From assembly GCF_901709675.1 (NCBI RefSeq), contig NC_051104.1:1489001-1553000 (forward strand): 64,000 nt of DNA, read 5' to 3'. The DNA is from Syngnathus acus. Lineage: Eukaryota; Chordata; Actinopteri; Syngnathiformes; Syngnathidae. Numbering within the stretch: the first letter of the stretch is position 1; each line of letters starts with the position of its first letter. The position numbers and the translations under genes are program-made. The notes beneath the pieces are model-generated. The model made no database searches, was not told where the DNA came from, and worked only from the letters and a program-made list of their open reading frames with translations. Shown here piece after piece: positions 40,281-50,520 of the stretch.

Positions 40281-43200
40281 TCAGTCGTCTTCAAGGGGAA
40301 AAAAGACAAAAAGAAAATAAATATGGCTGGGAGTTTTGAGTGAAGCAGCAGGTTTAGTCCAACCCGATGATGATGATGATGAAGGAGCAAAGTACCTTCT
40401 CCTCCTCTGCACGTAGAGGCCGATGAGCCAGTGCACCACGAAGGGCCACGCGACGGCAAAGGCCAGACTGCTGGGAGAAATGTCAAGAGGCCACCACGCT
40501 GGTCTCTACAACATCCGACAAATAGGGGGGGAAAAAATAGTCAGTGCTAGCAAAAAAATAAATAATAATAAAATCAAATAAAAAATAAAAGTACCCGGCT
40601 GTTCTTATTGACTGTTGTGGATGGGTGACAAGGAGACAGGACTGCTGACCGGGCCTGCAAAGAAAAGGACAAATGTTAACCATTCACTGGCGGCCATTAA
40701 ATCTTGCTGTGACGTGCTTTTCTATTGTATTATTTTGGATAAATGGAAAAAAAACAATTCGGGACCTGCGTGGCGCTGAGGGCCTCCAGCGTGTGGAGCC
40801 TCTCCAGGACGCTTCGCATATCCTCCTGCAATTGGGCCAGCGCCGCCACGATCTGCTCATTGAGGCTGGCCACAGTGGTGTGGCCACGACGCTCGCTGCC
40901 GCCACCGCCGCCGTTGTCGTCCCCGCCGCTTTCGTGGGTGGGCTTCAGCGCCCTGAGCCCGTGGCTTTGAGACCTGGACCCTAAAAACCCAAAATCAAAA
41001 TGACTTTTTTCTAAGCTAATAATTCCTGTTCAGGAACTTACCAACAGCATCTCATAATATCTTTTACCTCTGCCGCCTCCGATGACAGAGTTTGCCATTT
41101 CCACGTTGAGTCTGGACCTCTGCGTCATGCTCCCGCCGGCCTCTCCGTCCTCGCCGCCGCACCTGATGCCCTGCGGCGCCCCCTGTGGGTCGTTGCTGTC
41201 CACAGTCTCCTCCTCCTCCTCCAGGTCTTTCAGAGAGCAATTCTGCTCAGTGCTCTTTATGAATAAGCAAGAATAATATGTGCTTTGTCATGTCATAGTT
41301 GTACATGTAACATTTCCGCAATGAGTTCTTGCCTCATCCTGTCCAAACTGGTCCACCGAGTCACAATAGACTTCACTGTCCGAGTCACTGGCGAGCTGAG
41401 CGGGGCCCGTCACATCTTTGATGGCGTCTGGGAGGGGTGGGAAAGGTCAACACAGAAAGGTCACAGTCTGCCATCGTTTCATTAAAAGGCTGTCGTGGAG
41501 GGTCTGGGCTGGTGTGATATGCCACACAGAAAAACGCACCGGCACGGTGGCCGTTGAGCAGAGGTTGAGCGTCTGGTACATCCGGAGGCGCGAGCATGCG
41601 GTCGCCGTTTGTCAGATGCATCATGCCGTTGGCCATCTTGCCAGTTTCTACTTTGTGCGCTCTCGGCGAGCCTGCGAACGAACCTGGTCAGCGAAACAAT
41701 TTCTCAGGTAGCCTCAATCGGATTACCTTTTTTGACCTCGTCGTCGTCTTCCTGAGAGTCGTCGTCGGATGTTTCTTTATTTTTCTCAGGCGTGGGCTTG
41801 GCGGGCCGAATCTCCAGTGTTCCGTTCAATTCCATGGTCCTGACGATGCTCTTGGCCATGCTCTTTGACGACACGGTGCTCAGAGTCGAGCCGAAACCTG
41901 CCGGCCGCACAACGTGCCGTCACCTTAAATGCCGGCGGAACATTTTCTGGCCCCCAATGACGCCACGACACTTTTCCTGTTGGCCATTATTTCCCAAGAT
42001 TACGGGCTTTATAAGAATTCGACAGTGGAACCTCTGAAGTTCCCAGAAAACGTAATAGCGCTATTCAGCCCATGACATTGCTCTCAAAAATGCTTTTTCT
42101 TTGCCTTGGAAAATAGGGGGTGGGAACTGATCTCAGAGGTTCCTCTGTGTGCGTCAAGCAACATGAGCACAAAAAGAACCCAAGCTAGGAAGTCTTCGCT
42201 GCTACTTAGCACTGGTGGCTAACTGGCGCTATTCGATTCAAAACACAGTCACATGTACTTGCCTTCCAGCTGCCTAGCAAACTGTGTCAAACGGGCTGAG
42301 AGTGCATGCGACAGGAGACAGATTGCAAAATAAAAACAATTACGTTGAAAGATTGCAATTCAGTGAACTCCCATGACATCATTCATGTTGGCATTAAGCA
42401 ATAAAATGCTTGAAGCAAGCACGCCTCGCCTCTAGCATGTGTTGGGTGTGTCAGTTATGCACAACCTGTGCTGAGGTCTGATATTTCTGTGATCTTTTTC
42501 TTCTCGTCTACCACTTCGTAGAAAGGTGCCAAGGTCTGCAGGAGTTCCTCGACCTCGCCTGTCACGGGCATGCCCTCCAAAATCTACACGCAAAAATCCA
42601 TAGTTGAGTTCAACTCGTCAGAAAATGACACCTTGGGGAAGAGAACGTACCAGCTTCATTTCGTCAACGTAGGCTGCCATCGCTTCCTCTTTGGTCATTT
42701 CACCCAGAGAGTTCCACGCATTCCTTGATTAGTCACAATGAAAGCATTAATTTCATCATTTTTGCGGAAGCGTTCACATGGAGTGCCTTTGTTTATTTTT
42801 CATTTTAGGTCAGCCATGGCCACCAGCACTCCCAAAATAATTCTTAGAATTTCCCAACGGTCTCATGCAACTTCCTCCAAAATGTCATGGAATGGCAAGG
42901 GAACGTGCAAGTAAGAGCTCGAGTGGCATTTTCAACTCATTTTGAAGCTCTGTGTGGCCTGTGGCCAGCGAGGTTTCAAGTCCACAGGTCGGCAAATCCA
43001 GTGAATGAACAACGCATGTCGTCTGAGGGCAGAGAGCAACGTGCTGCACAATGTGTACACTGATTGTTGTTGTCCTACCATTTAGCTTTGCCGATGGCAT
43101 CCCAGAATCCAGGCCGGGCGATGTTGCACTTGCCCACGGTGGCTTGCTTGTAGTAACTGTAGAACTTGAGCATCATGTCATTGGACGGCTGAAAAGAACC

Positions 43201-43489
43201 TGAAAAAAATGTTGTAGACTGTCAATGTGTTTCGCAACGGCGTTGTTGACAAAGTCTGCTTTGCAAAGTGGATTAGGCCTTTTTAAATCCAGTGCAATGC
43301 AAAGCTATGGCGTCAACGACGTGATCAAACAGTCGACTGGTTAGACTGGCCCGAACGACCTCCTCTAGTTCAGTTGTTGTTTGGCTCACCATCCGGAGGC
43401 AAACTCTTGATGACTTTGACAGCGGCGTCGAACCTCAGCTGGGTCAAATGCCTCTGCTCGTCCGTAACGGGCGACTGGGCCACTTCCAT
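40281..43489 (-). CDS. acbd5: Acyl-CoA-binding protein Acbd5, 509 aa
   Basis: Peroxisomal tail-anchored protein that binds very-long-chain acyl-CoA and tethers peroxisomes to the ER through VAP proteins. Exons: 43489-43390, 43199-43079, 42723-42651, 42583-42466, 42295-42263, 41897-41727, 41671-41540, 41427-41333, 41254-41068, 40980-40766, 40654-40595, 40505-40281. The ACB domain lies in exons 1-4 ([27 protein letters not shown]). An acidic FFAT-like stretch [17 protein letters not shown] is conserved with human. A coiled coil ([17 protein letters not shown]) precedes the membrane anchor [20 protein letters not shown]. Two introns use GC donors (after 42263 and 41333). The 5' edge of exon 9 (41254 or 41242) and the long tail after the anchor are uncertain. 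An in-frame ATG at 43519 has a weaker context. Confidence 0.92.
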
Positions 43490-44409
43490 AGTGACAAGCG
43501 CCTTGTAATCCAAAGACATACAATGTTGGCTTTAGGTCGTCATGTTTTGCTCTAAACAATCAAAGCCCCACTCAACACTAAGGCAAAGATTGCGTTGTTG
43601 CAGTGAGGAAACAACGCACGACGAACCTCCTTGGACAAACCGTTAGAAACACCGCTCTTGAATATAATGCACATATTCCAGAACATTAGAAGATTCGAGG
43701 AACTAATGTCGTTTACCGTTAAAACTGTGACAGATTATCTGTACGTCAGAAGGGGAGCAGCCCGAAGACTTCGACCAGACGCCATGAAGAAGACAGTGTA
43801 TAACAGGTACAGGTGCACACTGGGAAATGTAGTTGTTCCAGTTTGCTTACGAAAAGCAATCTCGTCAGATGAGAAACGTTGTCGGGAACTCTCGTGTTCA
43901 ATTCAGGAAATGTCGCCAGAAAAAAATATGATGACGGAAAAAAAAAAAAAACTATTATATAGGTAACTGCTCGCAAAGGCAAACGTTTGAGCGGGCTGAG
44001 CGACCATTCTACGGTAAAGACTACAATTCCCAGGCTGCTCCTGTGGGCCCGCCGCGGACAGTGTGTGCGACCGAACCGTCGCGATAGACAAATATCTCGC
44101 GAGAGGAATCTCGCCTGGTGGAAAAGTGGGTCATTTCATAACTGAAGTGTGAACAAATTCTCCTGTGTGTCTAAATCGTTCGACTAGTGATTATTGATCA
44201 TTCTAAAGTCAATTTAATTGAATAATTATTTTAATAGTCCCCCCCACCAACCACCCCAGCCCCCCGTTATAGTCCCTGGGAAGTGAGCGTTTCTGACAGT
44301 GAGGTCACCAAGCAGGAAGAAGAAAAACCGCTTCCGTACTTTCGCCGACGCTACCGAAACTACAAGCGCCAACTTCAACAAAAGTTAGCAAGACTTAATT
44401 TGAAACATT
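43490..44409. promoter_or_regulatory. Divergent promoter region of acbd5 and the GIMAP-like gene
   Basis: Two ZNF143/THAP11-type motifs are present: ACTACAATTCCCAGGCTGC at 44020-44038 (+) and CTGGGAAATGTAGT at 43820-43833 (inverse). The palindrome TCTCGCGAGA is at 44095-44104. All three are typical of vertebrate TATA-less, often bidirectional promoters. A minus-strand ATG at 43785 opens a 15-codon frame that may be a uORF in a 5' exon of acbd5. Confidence 0.6.
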
Positions 44410-45987
44410 ATGGCAGGAAAATTTCACGAACCATCTTCGGGTAAGTTGGCGACATATCTCCATTTTGACACCCTCGCCGGTTTAAAAAGTTCCAACTAAT
44501 AAGGCGAACATTATTAGCCCTCCGACTAAACGCCGCGGGTATCGAAGCTTCGTTGACACATCTTAAATTACCTCGTCTTGGCTTCTTTTACAGTTATTAC
44601 TATTATTAATTTGGTTATTTTTACCCCAGCAGGGATAGTTGCTGTCATTTCCGTGTGTCATTCCCTGACCGCCAAAAACACAACAAAGGCAGCTCGAACA
44701 GATCATGTTTCGGGCTCCCCCCACGCACAGGTCAAAAGTCATGCGTTCGTTTCATTTTATGTCTTCTTGATTTATATATATCATAATATTTTAAAGCATA
44801 GTGAGTGGTGGCAGGAAATGCTCACTTTTACGTCATTGAAGTCATTTGTCGTATTAAATAGTTCGAATTCCAGTCGACAGCCCTAATTTCGAATTGAAAT
44901 TGGATGTCATGACAATCGTGGTTATGTTGATATGATTATACGTTTACATACACCTAAACTTCTAGAAAAGTCATAAATGTTATCATAAATTAGTCATATT
45001 ATGATAATAGGTTATAGAATGTAGCTAGGGATAGTTTAAAATGCAAAATCCACTTTCCCCTGATAATTGGTTGAATAATTTATTAAAAAACATTTGATAG
45101 GTGCAGACCAAGTGTCCAATTTTCAGATTGTCAGTAAAATAATTGTTTTTGTTTATCTGATGGGATGATTTCACTTTTATTGTGACAGTCTTTTTCCCCC
45201 CCAATTCAAGCTTGATTCTGAATGTTGTGTAAATAAAATGAGTCCGTTCTACCATGTTTCAGTGACGGCGTCTGGCGAAAGTAACGGCCCCGAGCAGACA
45301 CTGTCCCCGATGCGCCTGGTAGTCCTCGGCTGGCGCTGGCCCGGCAAGAGCTTGACGGCCAACACCATCCTGGGCCGCGAGGAGTTCCGGTTGGAGCGCG
45401 CCGCTGAGTTTAGCGTAACGCGGCACACGGAAGTGGCGGGGCGCCCAGTGACTGTGGTGGACACACCTGGCTGGTACTCTTCACAGGACACACCGCTCTC
45501 CTACAAGAAGGAGATTACCCACGGCGCCACCTTGTGCCCACCGGGCCCGCATGCCTTCCTGCTGGTCATCCCCGTGGGCATGTTCACAGAGGTGGACCGC
45601 GCCCGCATCGAGGAGCACGTTGGTCTGTTCGGGGAGCGGGTGTGGCGGCATGTCCTGGTGGTGTTCACCTGGGCAGACATGCTGCGGAACATTTCGCTTG
45701 AGCGTTACATCCGCCGCGAGGGCGCCGAGCTGCAACGCGTGCTGGAGAAGTGCCGGCGGCGCTACGTACTGGTCAACAACTGCGTTTTCCAGGAGCGGAA
45801 GCAAGTGGCTCACTTGATGGAGTGCGTGGACCGGATGGTGGCTGAGGAAGGGGGCCACTTCCAGCTCGAGGAGGACTCCCAGGCGATAGATGAGAACCGG
45901 AACCCGACCGGGGACGCCGTGCTGCAGCCCAAAGCGGACGACATAGGGACTTTAGCTGAAAAGGCCGCCGCGCTTTCCACCGAGTGA
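44410..45987 (+). CDS. GIMAP/AIG1-type GTPase, 251 aa
   Basis: Small GTPase of the AIG1/GIMAP family, which in vertebrates acts mostly in leukocytes on intracellular membranes. Exons: 44410-44440 and 45263-45987 (phase 1; CDS 756 nt). The AIG1 domain shows G1 as GWRWPGKS followed by NTILG, G3 as DTPG, the AIG1 conserved box around PGPHAFLLVIPVG, and G4 as TWAD. The usual G1 of the family is GKTGxGKS, so the loop is unusual, although the GKS is intact. No membrane segment or clear coiled coil follows. The large exon is strikingly GC-rich next to AT-rich flanks. I cannot assign a specific orthologue. Confidence 0.8.
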
Positions 45988-48806
45988 TGCCCCCGCCTCG
46001 CTTTAGGTATGCCTGCACCATCGCCGACGCCCCAGCTGCCAGTGAACCGGATAAGATTATAAAATTGGAGAATTGTCGTGCTAAAACAGCTTTTACAAAA
46101 AGATAACTTTTAAAAAAAAAAAAAAAAAAAAGATTTATTGCTGCAATATGATTAATTTTCTCTTGAAAACATATTGGAATACAAAAAAAAACTGACTTGC
46201 TGTAGCGACTCCTGATAGTACAAGTGGAAAGTCTCAACATTCTTTTAACACTACAACTTTATTCCTGAAATCTTTTTTTCTGGAACAAAAAAAACAATAC
46301 TTGATGAAATAAATCTAGTCAGTTTCAACAAACAACGTGGTCCTCAAAAACATGCAATTGTCATCATTTGACACGTTTTCCATTGTAAATAAAGTTTAAA
46401 CATTCTAACTAATAATATGAGGCAAAAATGGACCAAAAATAATTTTAACTTTTTCCGGGGTCAAAACTTTCAAAGGAGTGATGTGACCGACATCCCCCAG
46501 CAGGTGGCGCAACAACTCATGTCACAGGGACGTGTGAGATTGTGCAAGTGTACCTTATGAAGTGTCCTAAATGGTCAGTGAGCGCCTTTGAGGCTTTTGC
46601 CTCCACTGCGAAAGACGCGTAGCACAAAAGAAAATCGTGCAGAACGACTTCACGTTTGCCCTGAAGGTGTTGCTACTGTTGTTGGTTTTTCTTAAGAACT
46701 GACTCGAGATTGCACTGGCTGACAGCTGGAGGTCATCTCTAGCCTCAAGTATGGTGTCACTTTATTTATTGATATAGTCATTGATTTATTCACCATATTT
46801 ACTGCACAACTGTAAACAAAAGGAAAATCAAAATAGTAAGAATATTTGAGGTCAAAATAATCTGTTACACGATTAGCCAGTGGGATTACTAAATTAAAAT
46901 GTTCTAAGTATTTTCGTACGGTTGTGGTTGGTGATTTTTCAGGTATTGACTCCCTTGACAGAAAACTAGACAATCAAATCATCGATGTGTAATGCTGTCC
47001 CTGCTCCTGTACTTCTGCTGTTTTGTTGTGTTCAATGAGCAGGAATGTCCATTTTAGTGACCAAATTGTCATTTTTCTGCACTTATAAAAGCACTCTGAG
47101 CCCTGAATGACGTCTCGCTCTCTCATTTAATCCGGTACAGCACGTTGGATATCGGAATGGCAAAGTGTTTTTTGTTTTTTTTTCCTCTCCAACCTTCCGC
47201 ATACTTCCTTTTACGGAGGCCGGCGACCATTTTGTGTTCAACCTGTTGTCAAGCAAGTCATCCATCAAAAGCAAAAGCCGCCCAAAGCGTGAGTCAACAG
47301 AAACCGGTCGCTACAATAGAAACTAAAAAATAAAGGCCCATCCACACAGCTGTGACCACTGTCATATCACATTGCGTTATCGTATTACAATGTTTACTGA
47401 CATTTTTTTTAAGCAGCTCTTATCAGGTGACATTCCTCATGGCGTAACTTAACAGCCGCATGACGGAGGCGTTTTGGTGCACGCTCAACGTCCTACTAGT
47501 GTATTTCGGTGGCACATCCGCCCGCTAATTGCGTGGTGGCGACAGATGCCAAATCAAACATCCACCAAGAGTGACTCATGCGTCACACATCTCGGGACGT
47601 GGTCAACATGGCGGACAAAAGACACGATTCATAACGCGCCGCTGCAGAGTTGCTCATTAGGCGGAACAATGATGCTGGGGAGGGGCCGGGTTGGGGAAGT
47701 TTTGCCCGAGTCGCGGCAATTAGCACGCTTCGTATGAGGTCACCTGTTAGCTTAATTCCAAGTGCCAAAAATTGTCATGAAATATTTTTTTTTGATGAAT
47801 GAACGACATCGATAATTGTTTATATAGTCAATTTGAAGCCCCGCTTTGTGAAACCAAATCGTAAACCCAGAACCCAACTTTCCATAGAACCGAAAACCAA
47901 TCCTAAACCCAGTTTGAGCGCATTTCCAGCGAGATGGATGGTTTTGTCAAACAAACGACTGGAAGTCATGGCAACTGGGCGTCACCACGGCGACTACCGC
48001 AGTTTGCATTCCCCATATAGATGTCACCTTGACACCCGTGACAGGAAACCCAGAAGGGTATTTGTCCATAGGCAGTGATGGAGGACCGCTCTCAGGTACG
48101 TACATGCACGTTTAAGAAAGGCGTGTCGGACAACACTGACTGCGTGTTTACATACGACGATGGCCGACCCCAACGAAAGAAAGACCGAATGAAAGATAAC
48201 CTCACTTATTTGTGAGGTCATGCAGACGTCTCACCCTGTGATGATGATGGTGGTGGAGATGAAGGTTATTATTGTCGCTTGACCTCCCGGGAGCATCACG
48301 CAGAAGTCATTACGAACGTCCGTCCACCCACATTTGAGCACGTGGGCAGTAAATGAATGTTCGTCGACCTCACCTGCTTTATGGACCGGAACTATCGCGG
48401 GAGACACACTGTCTGGGCGTACACGTGTTTAAATAAACACAGGAGGGCGTGAAAGGTTTTTCCTCTTCCAAACAGAAAACAAATGGGAAGCACAGACAAA
48501 AAAAAAAAAAGAATCTAATTTGTGTGTGAGGGGCAAACAAGAAGGACAGTTCAGGGGTTGGACTTGAAAACGCTTGGCACCGTCGTCCTCGTGGAGAACA
48601 TCCAAGTGCTCACATTCCTCCCTTTCTTGTCAGGGACTTCTGGGGTGGCCCGGGGCGTGATGCAAGGAAGCAGGGGAGGGGGGGGGTAGTGGCAGAAAAC
48701 CAAACCTCTCTCTCTGAGTCCATTCAGACTCGAGAGAGGTGCACCGTCAGACACGTGGGACACATGGGGTTGCCAGTATTGGAAGTTGTCCCCAATTGAC
48801 ATCAAA
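45988..48806. other. Intergenic region between the GIMAP-like gene and sbspon
   Basis: AATAAA signals at about 46304 and 46388 may end the GIMAP-like transcript. A CTCF-like motif (CCAGCAGGTGGCGC) lies at about 46497-46510. A poly-A run is at about 46111-46131. No gene is recognised. Confidence 0.6.
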
Positions 48807-50520
48807 ATGGACGTTGCCTACTTTTTGCTGCTTTTGGCCTTAATGGGAGAGCGCCAGTTGGTCTGCGGAGGTTGTTTGGGTAAATGCTGCAGCGGCCGAG
48901 ACCAGAGCTGCACCTCCAAGGACTGGAGGATGGATCGCGTCTACGGGACTTGCTACTGCGACCGCGGCTGCGTCGCAACACGGGACTGCTGTTCGGACTA
49001 CTTTGCCCACTGCCCAGGTGAGCGCTGACAGGTACTTTTGGCACAGTAACGAGATGATAAGATGCACTCATGCTTATCTACTGTGGAAATATCTCACAGA
49101 GGTGGAACTGTTTGCCCAGCCGGGGCGAGCGACAAGTATTTGAAGAATGCGACTAAGTCGATCAGTTTAAGAAATTACAGCGTGGCTTGCACTGTATGTT
49201 GAAAGAAAGCTTTTTTTCCTCTTTCATGTTTTTACATTTCTACTTTAAATGGACTATTTTGTTGCTTTCTTTTTTTATGTCTCTATAAACCATAGGTGTC
49301 AAACTCAAGACCCGGGGGCCAGATACGGCCTGCCAAATCATTTTAGGTGCCCTGCGAAGACAAATTGTGCATCGACTTCATGTGTCAATACTAACATTAC
49401 AAATTGTCTTCATTTTATAAAAATAGAAAAATTGCTAGAAATTTTTATTAGCATTCATCTTTTTAAAATATTTAAACAGTTTTTACTCGTCTCTGATTTC
49501 AAAAGTAGTTATTCATCAGTTTAGCCTGTACTGTATGAGCCTATAAGACGTTGACAATCATAATGGCCCTGCGAGGGAAACTATGAGTACAATGCGGCCT
49601 GCGACAACAATGAGTTTGACACCCCCGCTATAAGCGATGTCAGTCGGAACAAATCGTCTCTTGTTGGTTTACTGAGAGCTTAGCCGATTACGCCAATGTC
49701 CCCAACTCCAGCTCAGGCGTGTTCAGTGAAAGCTTGGAGCTTCTGGAGCGGCTGCGCCGAGCCATGCCGACCCTCCTGGCGCGTGCGGGTGCGACACATA
49801 GCCGAGCGACCCGCTAACGGTGGCGAGCCCTGTCCGGCCTTGGAGGAGCGGGCCGGCTGCATGGACTACAGAGACCGCCGGGGAACCCCGTGTGGACTGC
49901 ACACAGGTGAGCGCAAGTTGTGTTGAAATGGCTTTGAATGCAGTCCCAATGATTGAGACCTTTGTTTTCAGGGCCTGCATTTATCACCAGCCTGGAGTTC
50001 GGCAAGGCGAGGCCCAAGATGGGCAGCTACGGGAGCCCTTTGGAAGTAGGGTGAGGGACTTTATACTCACCAGATCATTTATAGTCTGCTGCTGAGCACT
50101 TAGCACGGGAAACAAACGTCATCTTTACTCAGACCCTAACTCGCTTTCCCTCAGGTTCTGCGTGGAATTCTCTTTGGAGTCACGCTCCCCTCACTGCACA
50201 TCAGAGAACCGTCCGCATACACGTTGGATGCGCTACATCACCGAAGGTTTCACGGTGTGTGTGGCGTGCCAGCCGCCCGCCATGCGCAACCACAGCCAAG
50301 GTTGCCAAGGAGACGGCCAGGACATGGACAGGTTAGCGTCCATGTCATAATGGTTTGACCTACCGCACAGCAAATCATATGACACATTTGTTTGGGCTGC
50401 AGGGATGCTGTGCTGCAGTGGCAGGCGGTGGGCAACGCTCGGTGCAGCGGCACGTGGAGGAGAATCCGCAAAACGCAGCAGTGCACTTGTCCACCGCAGC
50501 ACAGCTTTGTCTTCATCTGA
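48807..50520 (+). CDS. sbspon: Somatomedin B and thrombospondin type 1 domain protein Sbspon, 259 aa
   Basis: Secreted extracellular-matrix protein (RPESP). Exons: 48807-49017, 49712-49906, 49972-50050, 50155-50331, 50403-50520. A signal peptide (MDVAYFLLLLALMG) is followed by a cysteine-rich somatomedin B domain (CCSGRDQSC ... CCSDYFAHCP). Exon 2 encodes a TSP1 repeat (WSFWSGCAEPCRPSWRVR ... CPALEERAGC). The C-terminal part has TRWMRYITEGFTVCVACQPP and ends CTCPPQHSFVFI, as in human SBSPON (264 aa). The ATG at 48807 is used because it begins the signal peptide. The first intron contains a hAT-like element. The gene is convergent with the Kv2 gene, as human SBSPON is with KCNB2. Confidence 0.94.
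49291..49627. mobile_element. hAT-type MITE in sbspon intron 1
   Basis: The ends read CATAGGTGTCAAACTCA and, inverted, CGGGGGTGTCAAACTC, close to the well-known GGGGTGTCAAACTCA hAT terminus. Flanks CTATAAAC and CTATAAGC are an 8-bp target-site duplication with one change. Internal GCGGCCTGC/GGCCAGATACGGCC words are typical. It is 337 bp with no coding capacity. Confidence 0.7.

Noticed and set aside
43745-43785. Minus-strand ATG at 43785 as the acbd5 start
   Set aside because: No acceptor joins it in frame to the ACB-domain exon, where an in-frame stop lies upstream of ATG 43519; it is more likely 5' UTR.
44578-44886. Plus-strand frame of 102 codons downstream of the GIMAP-like first exon
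   Set aside because: It lies inside the intron defined by a good donor (44441) and acceptor (45261-45262), and it has no homology I recognise.
49684-49711. sbspon exon 2 starting after the TTAG at 49683
   Set aside because: That acceptor gives the wrong phase. The AG at 49710-49711 restores the frame and joins CP to AQACSVKAW as in human SBSPON.
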